A stretch of 40,951 bases of DNA from Bacillota bacterium (lineage in GTDB: Bacteria; Bacillota; Clostridia; Lachnospirales; Lachnospiraceae), in the NCBI GenBank assembly GCA_023423045.1, contig JAFAGA010000030.1, forward strand, positions 1 to 40,951, read 5' to 3'. Positions 1 through 7,996 of the stretch are shown in pieces. How positions within the stretch are numbered: the stretch's first letter is position 1; each line of letters starts with the position of its first letter. Position numbers and translations under genes: made by a program. The notes beneath the pieces were generated by a model, which was not told the DNA's origin, made no database searches, and worked only from the letters and a program-made list of their open reading frames with translations.

Positions 1-1828
1 TTACTATTACCGAACCTGCATTATGTACCAATGCTCCTAATACCGGATTTAAGCTCCCGGTCATGGCCAAAAATACGGCAGCAAAATTTAAACTCATAGA
101 AAACACAATATTATATCTTATGGTCACTATCATCCTTCTGGAAAGAGAAAGCAGGTGCACAAGCTCCTTAATATCATCTTTGACTAAAACGATATCTGCC
201 GCATCCACCGCAATATCACTGCCGATTCCGCCCATGGCAATGCCTACAAAAGCCTTCTTTAAAGCCGGAGCATCATTGATTCCGTCCCCAATCATGCAAA
301 CCTGCTTCCGGTCATCCTGATCGGTATCAATCCATTTCAGCTTATCCTCGGGCAGGCAATTTGCATATACCTCATCCATGTGCAGCTGCTCCGCAATATT
401 CTTTGCCGCCTTCTCATGATCCCCTGTTAACAGAACCGGCCTGATGCCTGCCGCCTTTACTCCTGCTATCATATCCCCGGCATCCTTGCGCAGGGTGTCC
501 GACAGAGCAATAAATCCTGCCAGCCTCTGATCTATGGAAATATAGATGATAGTGCAGCCTTCCTCCGTATAATCCCTGACCGCAGAGATTTCCTTCTCTC
601 CTATGGGTATCTGCTGCCGGCACAATAGGCTTTCATTCCCGGCTATCACTTCTTTTCCATCACAATCCGCCCATATCCCCAGGCCGGGGAGCATCTTAAA
701 GCTCCGGGCTGGAATTGCCTCCACGGTATGCGAGGCACGGTAACAGCTTACCACTGCCTTTCCCAGAGGGTGCTCCGATCTGGCTTCGGCACCGGCGGCG
801 TAAGCATAGATTTCTTCCCCCGAGACATCGGGGAGAAAGCTTTGAACCGCCGCCACCCGGGGTGTTCCGTGGGTGAGGGTCCCGGTTTTATCAAAGATGA
901 TCTTTCTGACGGCGGAGAGCCTCTCCAAGGCGTCTCCTTCCTTCACCAGAACCCCGTGCCTGGCAGCATTGCCAATCGCCGCCATAATAGCCGTCGGCGT
1001 AGCCAGTACCAAAGCACAGGGACAGAATACAACCAGGATTGTCACCGCCCGTACCATCTCTCCTGTAACCAGCCAGGTCAGTACCGCGGCACTTACCGCG
1101 GTAATAACAATCCAGGTTGCCCACCGGTCAGCAATACCGACAATTCTTGCCTTATCCGCATCCGCTGACTGTACCAGCCGAATCATCCTCTGAACCAGGC
1201 TGTCCTCCCCAACCCTAACTGCCTCCATATCGAAAGAACCGAACTGGTTTACCGTTCCGCTGGACACAGAGTCTCCCGCACTCTTATCCACCGGAAGGGA
1301 TTCCCCCGTCATTACCGCCTGATTCACGGAGGTGGAACCGGAACGGATCACTCCATCCACGGGAATAGTTTCTCCGGGCAGCACACGCAGAATATCACCG
1401 ACCTTCACCTCTGAGGCAGGAATAATCTGTTCCGCCGTACCGGACAATCTGCGGGCTGTACGGGGTGTGAGGTGAACCAGCTTTTCAATTCCTGCTCTGG
1501 CTCTGGCAACCGTCAGCTCCTCCAGCAGGGCACCCAATTGCATAATAAAAGCCACCTCTCCGGCAGCAAAAATCTCACCGGTAATCACCGAAGCAATTAA
1601 CGCTATGGATACCAGAACGTCCGCTTTAATGTCAAAAGCGGTGATCAATCCCATGGTTGCTTCCAGCACAATAGGGATCCCACACAGCACGATAGCAATC
1701 CATGCCAAAGAAAAGGGAAGCTGCACCGGCTCCAGCATACTGATCACCAGGGCGGCTGCAGAAACAGCCAGGAAGGCAATCTTCTTTTTACTGCCTCCCC
1801 ATTCTAAAATCTCCTCCAGTTTATGCAT
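1..1828 (-). CDS. Heavy-metal-translocating P1B-type ATPase (C-terminus cut by window edge)
   Basis: Membrane pump that exports a transition metal using ATP. About 609 codons are visible; the last few dozen residues lie outside the window. The ATG at 1828 follows an AAGGAGGAG site. The protein begins directly with membrane helices (about residues 15-110), so the usual N-terminal heavy-metal-binding (HMA) domain is absent. Visible landmarks are the membrane metal site CPC (C269-P270-C271), the phosphorylation site DKTGT (D313), the HP dipeptide of the N-domain (SEHPLGKA), TGDHEKAA, and the hinge GDGIND (around D515). The last helix carries HNAGS, not the Asp of Zn/Cd pumps or the MxxSS of Cu pumps, so metal specificity is open. 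The gene lies downstream of a CsoR repressor gene and two CsoR boxes, so metal-induced expression is likely. The family call is secure; copper versus zinc/cadmium is not. Confidence 0.93.
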   Translation of the reverse strand, partial: MHKLEEILEWGGSKKKIAFLAVSAAALVISMLEPVQLPFSLAWIAIVLCGIPIVLEATMGLITAFDIKADVLVSIALIASVITGEIFAAGEVAFIMQLGALLEELTVARARAGIEKLVHLTPRTARRLSGTAEQIIPASEVKVGDILRVLPGETIPVDGVIRSGSTSVNQAVMTGESLPVDKSAGDSVSSGTVNQFGSFDMEAVRVGEDSLVQRMIRLVQSADADKARIVGIADRWATWIVITAVSAAVLTWLVTGEMVRAVTILVVFCPCALVLATPTAIMAAIGNAARHGVLVKEGDALERLSAVRKIIFDKTGTLTHGTPRVAAVQSFLPDVSGEEIYAYAAGAEARSEHPLGKAVVSCYRASHTVEAIPARSFKMLPGLGIWADCDGKEVIAGNESLLCRQQIPIGEKEISAVRDYTEEGCTIIYISIDQRLAGFIALSDTLRKDAGDMIAGVKAAGIRPVLLTGDHEKAAKNIAEQLHMDEVYANCLPEDKLKWIDTDQDDRKQVCMIGDGINDAPALKKAFVGIAMGGIGSDIAVDAADIVLVKDDIKELVHLLSLSRRMIVTIRYNIVFSMSLNFAAVFLAMTGSLNPVLGALVHNAGSVIV

Positions 1829-1855
1829 AATCTCCTCCTTATTATATCATTCATA

Positions 1856-1906
1856 ATACCCATGGGGGTATATGTATCCGCTCTTATAATATACATATAG
1901 GGGTAT
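1856..1906 (-). promoter_or_regulatory. Two CsoR-type operator boxes upstream of the metal ATPase
   Basis: Two 16-bp boxes of the form ATAC-N6-GGGTAT occur: ATACCCATGGGGGTAT at 1856-1871 and ATACATATAGGGGTAT at 1891-1906. They match the G-tract pseudo-palindrome known for CsoR operators (copZA of Bacillus). They lie 28-78 bp upstream of the ATPase start and downstream of the csoR terminator, so the ATPase can have its own CsoR-controlled promoter. Confidence 0.75.
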
Positions 1907-1930
1907 GGGTTTGTCAAGAAATATAATAAA

Positions 1931-1980
1931 AGGCGGGGTAAGAACTTTTTATTCCGAAATAAAAGCTCTTGCCCCGCCCT
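1931..1980 (-). terminator. Long terminator hairpin after csoR
   Basis: Arms AGGCGGGGTAAGA (1931-1943) and TCTTgCCCCGCCCT (1967-1980) pair and continue through an A/T stem (TTTTTATT with AAATAAAA). On the minus strand the stem is followed by TTTTATTATATT, as in a Rho-independent terminator. It separates csoR from the ATPase gene. Confidence 0.75.
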
Positions 1981-1989
1981 TTTCATAAG

Positions 1990-2265
1990 CTAGTTCATAT
2001 TGGCAAACCGTTCCACTGCCTTTGTAAAGCTTTCAATTGTCTTGTCGGCATCCCCATGCTCTATGCCATCCCTGACACAGTGCCTGATATGCCCTTCCAG
2101 AACAACCTGACCCGCTCTATGCAATGCTGATTTCGCCGCGTTAATCTGCGCTATGACATCCTCGCAGGGAACATCTTCGTCCACCATCCGGTCAATCGCC
2201 TGTACCTGCCCGATAATCTTTTTCAACCGCCGGTGCAGGTTCTCCGAATCCATACATTTTTTCAT
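1990..2265 (-). CDS. csoR: CsoR/RcnR-family (DUF156) metal-sensing transcriptional repressor
   Basis: Small all-helical DNA-binding repressor, 91 residues, typical of the family. The ATG at 2265 is preceded by AGGAGG seven bases upstream; an in-frame start 21 bases further up lacks such a site. The ligand set is C34, H59 and C63, with the 25- and 4-residue spacing known from copper-sensing CsoR, rather than the H-C-H-H pattern of nickel/cobalt RcnR. It probably represses itself and the downstream ATPase gene: ATAC-N6-GGGTAT boxes lie before both genes. The name csoR rests on the ligand pattern and the boxes; the physiological metal is inferred to be Cu(I). Confidence 0.85.
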   Translation of the reverse strand: MKKCMDSENLHRRLKKIIGQVQAIDRMVDEDVPCEDVIAQINAAKSALHRAGQVVLEGHIRHCVRDGIEHGDADKTIESFTKAVERFANMN

Positions 2266-2279
2266 GTCTGTGCCTCCTA

Positions 2280-2295
2280 ATACCATAAGGGGTAT
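2280..2295 (-). promoter_or_regulatory. Third CsoR box, in front of csoR
   Basis: ATACCATAAGGGGTAT has the same ATAC-N6..7-GGGTAT shape and 16-bp length as the two boxes before the ATPase. It ends 15 bp upstream of the chosen csoR ATG, just before its ribosome binding site, which fits autorepression. Confidence 0.7.
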
Positions 2296-2402
2296 GTGTT
2301 TATTATTGAATAATTTCCCGCCTTTGTCAAGCCTCTCCCGCTGTCCCGGCAGGACAGGTTCAGGTAATGAAGTCCCGCCGCTTCACAGCTTCCGGCACCA
2401 AA

Positions 2403-3188
2403 TCATGCCCTATTTCGTCCCAGCCTGCCTATGAGAACGGCTCCCTGCACAATCACCAGCACACTGCAGATTGCAGCCACCATCTCTGCAGAAGTATCGC
2501 CCGCGGTAATCAGGTTAAAGCCCCCATGCCAGACCAATGCAGGCAGAACACTGAAACGGCTTTTTTTGCAAAGCCATGCCAGCAGGATGGAGCCAAAGCA
2601 CAGGCTCACTGCCCAACCAATCACACCCGGTCCCATATTCATGTAAGTCTCATGAAACAGGAATGCCGGCAGGTGCCAGAGCATCCAGATAACTGCCACG
2701 ATCAGGGCGCTCACACGAAGAGAGAATCGTTTGCTCAGCTCCGGCAAAAGAAAGCCCCTCCAGCCCGACTCCTCACCCAGCCCGAAGGTTACAATCCATA
2801 CCAGGGCAGTCTGCATTATCTTCAGGCCGGGAAGGCTGCCGGTAAGTCCAAAGCGGCTCCATTCGGTCCATTCGCCGGTTATAAAGCGCTGTATCACAAT
2901 TGCAGCGGCTGCATACAGCACTGGCATAAGGACTGCCATGATCAGCCACCGCATGGGAAACCGCAGCGAATAAGTTCTTCTGAACCAGTCCTTTAACTCT
3001 TTCCATCCTCCGGAAGCAAGGGATGCAAGTACCGCTCCGATTAGTGGGCCGAAGGAGGCCAGATAAAATTGGCTTTGGAAAGTGGGAATACGTTCATTCC
3101 ACCGGTGGTTGATCAGAAACGGAAGCCAGACCATCCAACTGAACCCATATGATGCTAAAAGATATACCATTATTTTCTCATATTTCAT
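2403..3188 (-). CDS. CPBP-family (Abi/CAAX) intramembrane metalloprotease
   Basis: Polytopic membrane protein of 261 residues with about seven or eight hydrophobic segments. The three signatures of the CPBP family are present in order: EESGWRG (paired Glu plus Arg) near residue 150, WHLPAF with the metal-binding His near 183, and WHGGFN near 235. Family members are putative glutamic/metal-dependent intramembrane proteases linked to CAAX-like processing, bacteriocin self-immunity or stress response; the substrate here is unknown. I chose the ATG at 3188 (GAGGT five bases upstream); a longer frame reaches 3293 but would add 35 polar residues and run into the promoter region. It is a single-gene unit with a striking inverted repeat in its promoter. 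Confidence 0.85.
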   Translation of the reverse strand: MKYEKIMVYLLASYGFSWMVWLPFLINHRWNERIPTFQSQFYLASFGPLIGAVLASLASGGWKELKDWFRRTYSLRFPMRWLIMAVLMPVLYAAAAIVIQRFITGEWTEWSRFGLTGSLPGLKIMQTALVWIVTFGLGEESGWRGFLLPELSKRFSLRVSALIVAVIWMLWHLPAFLFHETYMNMGPGVIGWAVSLCFGSILLAWLCKKSRFSVLPALVWHGGFNLITAGDTSAEMVAAICSVLVIVQGAVLIGRLGRNRA

Positions 3189-3294
3189 AATGACCTCATT
3201 TCTTTGCATATGCCTGGTGCCGCTCATCCGCCGCTTGGACCGTAAAGCCTGCTTTGCGCCCGGCAGGGGCGGTGAAAGCACCGGTATAAGCATA

Positions 3295-3342
3295 ATAGGC
3301 TTTCTATGTTTTATTATATTATCATAGAAAGCCTATCGTGAA
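3295..3342 (-). promoter_or_regulatory. Perfect 14-bp inverted repeat embedded in the CPBP gene promoter
   Basis: ATAGGCTTTCTATG (3295-3308) and its exact complement CATAGAAAGCCTAT (3323-3336) flank a 14-bp AT-rich spacer. On the minus strand the spacer holds TATAAT (3318-3313), with a possible -35 TTCACG at 3342-3337, 18 bp upstream. One arm therefore covers the promoter spacer and the other the start point. This is what a repressor operator would look like. A transcribed hairpin is the alternative, but no T-run follows. Confidence 0.5.
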
Positions 3343-3405
3343 TTCATATTGGCAATGTTTCTCTTTCCTTACAGAGAATGCAAAGCCCTTGGCTCCACCA
3401 CTGCG

Positions 3406-3849
3406 TTATTCAATGATTTTATCAATAAATACTTCACCATTCAGGTGATCTATTTCATGGCATAAGCATTTGGCCATCTCACCCTCGCCGGTTACGACCA
3501 TCTCTTCCCCCATCTCATTCAAAGCCTTCACCGTCACCTTCTGGGGCCGAAGCGTCTTTCCTATCTGTCCAGGAAAGCTCAAGCATCCCTCGATACACTC
3601 CTGCTCTCCGCTGGAATCGATTATGACGGGATTTACCAGCTTCAGGGTATTACCTTCATAATCAATCACAATCAGCCTTTTGAGGATCCCGATCTGGTTC
3701 GCTGCCAGAGCCGCGCCGTTTTCCGTGTGGTGCAGCGTATCCATCATATCCTCCAGCAGCGCGCGTATTCTGTCATCCACGTCTTTTACTTCCCTGCACT
3801 TTTTCCGCAGAATTTCATCCTTGTCATATCTAAGCTGTCTTAATGCCAT
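3406..3849 (-). CDS. def: Peptide deformylase
   Basis: Metalloenzyme that removes the N-formyl group from new proteins. It has 147 residues, as in the short clostridial type. All three motifs are present: GAALAANQIG (the consensus second Gly is Ala), EGCLS with the metal-binding Cys, and CHEIDH with the HExxH metal site. The first 20 bases overlap the 3' end of the upstream XRE regulator gene, so the two are translated from one message. That coupling suggests an accessory, regulated deformylase rather than the fmt-linked copy, but this is inference. Confidence 0.95.
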   Translation of the reverse strand: MALRQLRYDKDEILRKKCREVKDVDDRIRALLEDMMDTLHHTENGAALAANQIGILKRLIVIDYEGNTLKLVNPVIIDSSGEQECIEGCLSFPGQIGKTLRPQKVTVKALNEMGEEMVVTGEGEMAKCLCHEIDHLNGEVFIDKIIE

Positions 3850-4084
3850 CTCTGCCCCTCCTGCTGCTGTCAGACCTTAGTTTCTTCCTGCTTTCCTCAA
3901 ACTGAAAAACCTCCTCAATGGAAAGCCCGAACACCTTGGACACACTGTAAGCGATCCATATGGAGGGCTCATATTTCCCCGTCTCAATAGCGTTGATGGC
4001 CTGTCTCGAGGTTCCTACCATCTCACCCAGCTGTTCCTGGGTGATTCCCTTTTTTTCTCTCAACTCTCTGATTCTGTTCTTCAC
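3830..4084 (-). CDS. XRE-family helix-turn-helix repressor overlapping def
   Basis: Small Cro/CI-like regulator of 84 residues, nearly all of it the HTH domain (REKKGITQEQLGEMVG, then TSRQAINAIETGKY), like the YgzD/YazB group. I chose a GTG start at 4084 because GGACGGAG lies about seven bases upstream. The alternative ATG at 4114 has a poor site and sits inside a 20-bp palindrome that looks like the operator. The stop codon is 20 bases inside def, so it is co-transcribed with the deformylase and probably controls the pair. Confidence 0.85.
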   Translation of the reverse strand: MKNRIRELREKKGITQEQLGEMVGTSRQAINAIETGKYEPSIWIAYSVSKVFGLSIEEVFQFEESRKKLRSDSSRRGRDGIKTA

Positions 4085-4112
4085 GATTATTCTCCGTCCA
4101 TAAATAATGTAC

Positions 4113-4132
4113 ATGTAATGTTAACCTTACAT
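4113..4132. promoter_or_regulatory. Imperfect palindrome before the XRE-def operon
   Basis: ATGTAATGTTAACCTTACAT is a 20-bp palindrome with a single mismatched pair. It lies 29 bp upstream of the GTG start of the XRE gene. The position and size fit an autoregulatory operator for a small XRE dimer. Confidence 0.5.
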
Positions 4133-4184
4133 ACAGTGTAATTTATGAATGGTCCTTTGTCAAGCGGTCCTTCCGGCGGTCCGC

Positions 4185-5021
4185 CTATTTCTTCTTTAAA
4201 AAAATCCACCAGTTGGAATGGAAGCCTTCAAAGAAAATCTCCTGGCATTCTTCCACCTCGCGCAGCCATTCTCTTACCATGGGAAGCATATTCTCGAACA
4301 GATCCGCCGGATAGCCCCAATCCAGATCCAATTGGAACATATAATGATTCATGGCAATCACACCGTCCTTCTTCAGTACCCTGACCAAGGTTCTGATTAA
4401 TCCCAGAAAGCTGTCCCTGACATGCTGCTCCAGGGTGTTGTCCTTCATTTCCCTCTGCAATATGGAAATCATCTTCGGAAGAGTTTCCATCCAGTCGGAA
4501 TATATGGTATCTATTCCTTCCCTCTCACACAAGATCGCCTGTATTACATCATTTACAGCATGCTGAAAGGCAATCACATCCACTGTCCCTTCCCCGATAT
4601 GGCGGTCAATGAATGCGGCATCATCCGCTATTAATTCCATTACCAGCGGCAGATCCTTTGTCTTCTCCAGCAGGCTCTGATTCAGAAGCTTATTCATATT
4701 GGCTGTTATGTAATGACTGCCCGGCCGGGTTCTCCCCATTACCTGCGGTATCATATCCGCATCCCCCGTTGCAACCTCCAGCAGTTTTAAATTGCTGCCA
4801 TGTTGTACTATACCAAGTACCTCATCCCATCTGGCCCTGAAGTAAAGCTCGTTCAAAACTGAAAAACTCGCAATGGGTCGTTCCAGCAAAGCTTTCAACC
4901 CGCTTTCCAGCTCTGTCCCGGAAAGCCTGTCATATTCCCCATATTCATCCTCACTCAGATAGCGGTGTGCATTCTTTTGAAGCACCGGCATCCACTTCTT
5001 CTCATCATCCAGGTGTATCAT
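4185..5021 (-). CDS. SAM-dependent methyltransferase-like protein
   Basis: 278 residues; no closer name is recognised. The central part has a class I methyltransferase layout: LLEVATGDAD near residue 80 is a degenerate motif I (acidic strand, then small/Gly loop), DVIAFQHAVND near 150 resembles motif IV, and a final LKKDGVIAMNHY near 220 resembles the post-motif strand. The start region has GGGAGG eight bases before the ATG at 5021. The loop lacks the standard GxGxG, so SAM binding is likely but not certain. It is a monocistronic minus-strand gene with an extended -10 (TGcTATAAT) 87 bp upstream. The substrate is unknown. Confidence 0.65.
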   Translation of the reverse strand: MIHLDDEKKWMPVLQKNAHRYLSEDEYGEYDRLSGTELESGLKALLERPIASFSVLNELYFRARWDEVLGIVQHGSNLKLLEVATGDADMIPQVMGRTRPGSHYITANMNKLLNQSLLEKTKDLPLVMELIADDAAFIDRHIGEGTVDVIAFQHAVNDVIQAILCEREGIDTIYSDWMETLPKMISILQREMKDNTLEQHVRDSFLGLIRTLVRVLKKDGVIAMNHYMFQLDLDWGYPADLFENMLPMVREWLREVEECQEIFFEGFHSNWWIFLKKK

Positions 5022-5107
5022 TCCCTTATCCTCCCATCATCAACTCTGATTACTTTCAGAAAGCTCCCTGTGCGAGTGTCTTTCTCGCACAATTCACCTA
5101 CGTTTTG

Positions 5108-5116
5108 ATTATAGCA
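5108..5116 (-). promoter_or_regulatory. Extended -10 promoter for the methyltransferase-like gene
   Basis: On the minus strand the sequence is TGCTATAAT, an extended -10 element with a perfect TATAAT. It leaves a leader of about 80 bases. No clear -35 was seen, as is usual for extended -10 promoters. Confidence 0.45.
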
Positions 5117-5291
5117 CAAAATGGCAGGGACAGACTATTTATTTCTCAGAAATGGGATTGACTGCCCTATCTGCTTTCCATAATTCCGGACTTTACATTT
5201 CGATACCCCGATGTTACATTAAATAAGAACTTTATATGCCCACCGGGCGCACGCATAAGCAAGTTTATTGTAGTAGATAGGAGGATAATTC

Positions 5292-5978
5292 TTGAAATAC
5301 AAATCTGTTAAGACAGCAAACTTTATAAGCCGTCCCAACCGTTTCCTGGCCCATGTGATGATGGACGAAAAAGAAGAGGTCGTACATGTGAAGAATACCG
5401 GCAGGTGCAGGGAAATCCTTACCGAGGGGACCGGAGTAATTCTGGAGGAGGCCGAGAGAACCGGACGCAAGACCAGATATTCATTGATCTGCGCCTACAA
5501 AGGTGACGTCTTAATCAATATTGATTCCCAGGTGCCCAATGCTGTCGTATATCAAAGCATTCTGGAAAGGGGCATTGCCGAATTGCCTGACGTGACAAAA
5601 CTCTCCCGGGAAGTGACCTACGGCAGCTCCAGATTTGACCTTTACTTTGAAGCCGGGGAGCAAAAAGGATTCATCGAAGTAAAAGGAGTGACTCTGGAGG
5701 CCGAAGGGACTGCCTTGTTTCCGGATGCGCCGACCCAGAGGGGCACCCGGCACATCTATGAGATGATTCATGCGGTAGAGGAAGGCTATGCGGGCTATCT
5801 GTTCTTTCTCATCCAATTGAAGGGTGTAACCCGGTTCATGCCCAACCGGCTGCAAGATCCCGACTTTGCCGAAGCACTATCTCTTGCCCGGACTAAAGGA
5901 GTAACTGTTCTGGCTTATGATTCTATTATCACAGAAGATGAAATCCTCTTAGGAGCTCCTGTTGAAATATGCCTGTAA
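5292..5978 (+). CDS. sfsA: SfsA family DNA/RNA nuclease
   Basis: 228 residues, the usual length. SfsA is a PD-(D/E)xK-type nuclease first described as a sugar fermentation stimulation protein. It has an N-terminal OB-like part with the conserved NTGRC, and a nuclease core with RFDLYFE and FIEVKGVTLE (the D...E-x-K catalytic set), followed by FPDAPTQRG and the RHIYEM helix, all typical of SfsA. The start is TTG at 5292, set by AGGAGG seven bases upstream. It appears monocistronic, divergent from the methyltransferase-like gene. Confidence 0.95.
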   Translation: MKYKSVKTANFISRPNRFLAHVMMDEKEEVVHVKNTGRCREILTEGTGVILEEAERTGRKTRYSLICAYKGDVLINIDSQVPNAVVYQSILERGIAELPDVTKLSREVTYGSSRFDLYFEAGEQKGFIEVKGVTLEAEGTALFPDAPTQRGTRHIYEMIHAVEEGYAGYLFFLIQLKGVTRFMPNRLQDPDFAEALSLARTKGVTVLAYDSIITEDEILLGAPVEICL

Positions 5979-6028
5979 CATTGCTATCTCTGCCTGCCGG
6001 AAAAATATTTGTATAATTTAATCAGCTA

Positions 6029-6050
6029 TTGTAAAATAATTGTAATTACA
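6029..6050 (+). promoter_or_regulatory. 11-bp-spaced TTGTAA direct repeat before the two-component/ABC operon
   Basis: TTGTAAAATAA is followed directly by TTGTAATTACA, giving two TTGTAA half-sites 11 bp apart, one helical turn. OmpR/PhoB-type regulators commonly bind such tandem half-sites. A TATAAT at 6011-6016 lies just upstream. It is a candidate autoregulatory site for the response regulator that starts 17 bp downstream. Confidence 0.4.
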
Positions 6051-6066
6051 TAAGAAAGACAGGTTT

Positions 6067-6750
6067 ATGATAATGGGATATCACATTTTGCTGATTGAAG
6101 ATGATTTTAATATTTCCTCTGCCATCCGTAGTTACCTGGAATGCAGAAATTGTACCGTCCATATTGCTCCCAGCCTGGAGGAAGCCAAAGCCTGCCTTGG
6201 AAAGCAGTTGTACTCCCTTTTGATTGTGGACTGGAACCTGCCTGACGGTACCGGAGATGAACTGTGCCGCTGGGTCAGGATAAAATGGCCTGTGCTTCCC
6301 TTCCTCTTCCTCACTGTCCGCAGCGATACAAAGGATATGGTACACGGATTTTCTATCGGAGCCGACGACTATATTACAAAGCCCTTCGAATTGGAGATCC
6401 TGTATTCCAGAATTTGTGCCATCCTCAGGCGCACCGGGGATATCAGCACCCACCTTCTGTTTTGCGGCCCCATCACATTGGATAAAAACCGCCTTCAGGT
6501 TTTTTGCGGAGAGGAGGAGATTGTACTGAGTGCCATGGAATACCAATTGCTGCTCCTGCTGCTGGAGAATAAAAACCACACCCTCACCCGCAGCAGACTG
6601 CTGGAGCAGATCTGGGATTCCAACGGTAATTTTGTTAATGATAATACACTCACCGTAACCATGAAGCGGCTTCGGGAGAAGCTTCACAACCCTTCCTGCC
6701 TGAAGACAATACGCAGCCTTGGCTACCGTCTGGAGGAGGAAATATGCTGA
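6067..6750 (+). CDS. OmpR-family response regulator
   Basis: 227 residues. The receiver domain has the acidic pair ED-D near residue 11, the phospho-acceptor D55 (LLIVDWNLPDG), the Thr switch in FLTVRSD and the Lys in YITKPFE. The C-terminal winged helix contains LSAMEYQLL, LTRSRLLEQIW and the recognition region NTLTVTMKRLREKL. This is the VanR/BceR-like type. An alternative ATG two codons later is equally possible, since the ribosome site (AGG) is weak. The stop overlaps the kinase gene by seven bases (ATGCTGA), so translation is coupled. Confidence 0.93.
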   Translation: MIMGYHILLIEDDFNISSAIRSYLECRNCTVHIAPSLEEAKACLGKQLYSLLIVDWNLPDGTGDELCRWVRIKWPVLPFLFLTVRSDTKDMVHGFSIGADDYITKPFELEILYSRICAILRRTGDISTHLLFCGPITLDKNRLQVFCGEEEIVLSAMEYQLLLLLLENKNHTLTRSRLLEQIWDSNGNFVNDNTLTVTMKRLREKLHNPSCLKTIRSLGYRLEEEIC

Positions 6751-7928
6751 AGAAAAAATTCTTATGTTTTCTGGTTATCGCTACCTGCTGCCTGGCCGCC
6801 AGCATTCCTGTCAGCTTTCTCCTATGGCATAACTATGCCTTAAGCCAATATCATACTCTGTCCATACTGACACAGCAATTGCTTTCCGGTCATCCTGAGA
6901 TTGAACAGGAGCTGATGGCAGCAGTAAAAGCAAGCCTTTACGGTAGTAACGAACCGCTTTCTTCCGAGACTTCTGTCTTATCTTCCTACGGTTATACTCC
7001 TGAGGCCGTTGCCGGCAGCTACCGCAGGGAGCTTCTTGGTTTTACCCTCTTTGCAGCTTTGTCGGCACTGCTGCTTCTGCTGCTGGCCCTAAAGCTGTAC
7101 CGGGCGGGATACCGGCGCAGAATCCATCGCCTGACAGAGTACCTGGAGCAGTTTCACTCCGGTGGAGATACTGCCGTTCTTGCAAGAGAGGAGGATGATT
7201 TCTCACCGCTGGAGGATGAGATCTATAAAACCGTAACCGAGCTTAAACAGACCAGGGAAGCCGCTATTTCAGCAAGGCAGAACCTGGCTGATAATCTGGC
7301 CCATATCTCCCATCAGTTAAAAACACCCCTTACCTCAATCTCACTGCTGGCACAGCTTCCGGACAATGACCAAAACAGCCCGCTTCTTAGGCGTATTAGA
7401 AACCAGGCAGCCCATTTGGAGTATTTGACAGATGCACTTCTGACGCTGTCCCGTATCGATGCCGGTGTATTGCCGCTGGAGCAGCAGCCGGTGGATGTAT
7501 ACACCCTTCTGCAGCTCTGTGTTGAGACTCTGGAGGTGGATCTCCTCCAGAAGCAGCTTCAGATATCTCTTCCCGACCGGGGAGCAATCCAGTATACCGG
7601 AGATCTGGAATGGAGCATGGAGGCAGTATCCAATATCATAAGGAACAGCATAAGGCATACCCCGGAATATGGGCTGATCCGGCTGGATTATCAACAAAAT
7701 CCCCTCTATACCGAGATTTCGGTCTGCGACAGCGGAGCGGGAATCCCTGAAAAGGAGCTTCCGCGTATTTTTGAACGCTTCTACCGAGGCGAAGGTGCTG
7801 CCCAGGGGGGGACGGGTATCGGCCTGTCCCTTGCCAAATCATTGATTGAACTGCAGAACGGCTTTGTCCGGGTCCATAATCTGCCTGAGGGCGGGGCTTG
7901 TTTTCTCATTCGCTTCTACCGTCACTGA
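6744..7928 (+). CDS. Membrane sensor histidine kinase
   Basis: 394 residues. Two membrane helices (about 6-28 and 97-118) enclose a short external loop of about 65 residues. They are followed by a HAMP-like linker, the dimerisation/phosphotransfer box ISHQLKTPL (H190) and the ATPase domain with N box (NIIRNSIRHTP), G1 (CDSGAGIPE), F box (FERFYRG) and G2 (GGTGIGLSLAKS). It is partner of the overlapping response regulator. The small sensor loop and the ABC genes downstream fit kinases that take their signal from an ABC permease complex, as in peptide-antibiotic detoxification modules. Confidence 0.92.
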   Translation: MLKKKFLCFLVIATCCLAASIPVSFLLWHNYALSQYHTLSILTQQLLSGHPEIEQELMAAVKASLYGSNEPLSSETSVLSSYGYTPEAVAGSYRRELLGFTLFAALSALLLLLLALKLYRAGYRRRIHRLTEYLEQFHSGGDTAVLAREEDDFSPLEDEIYKTVTELKQTREAAISARQNLADNLAHISHQLKTPLTSISLLAQLPDNDQNSPLLRRIRNQAAHLEYLTDALLTLSRIDAGVLPLEQQPVDVYTLLQLCVETLEVDLLQKQLQISLPDRGAIQYTGDLEWSMEAVSNIIRNSIRHTPEYGLIRLDYQQNPLYTEISVCDSGAGIPEKELPRIFERFYRGEGAAQGGTGIGLSLAKSLIELQNGFVRVHNLPEGGACFLIRFYRH

Positions 7929-7996
7929 GATGTCACTTAATTCTGTTACGATATCCTTTGGAACATCACTATTATGGGATTATAGGAGAAATAGCT

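Noticed and set aside
728..1193. Plus-strand frames opposite the P-type ATPase
   Set aside because: They are shadows; the minus frame carries CPC, DKTGT and GDGIND without interruption.
2367..2996. 209-residue plus-strand frame opposite the CPBP protease
   Set aside because: It has no recognisable domain or hydrophobic pattern, while the minus frame has all three CPBP motifs.
7898..7996. Longer start for the ABC ATPase
   Set aside because: It would overlap the kinase 3' end and lacks a ribosome site; the ATG at 7997 has AGGAGA and gives the standard length.
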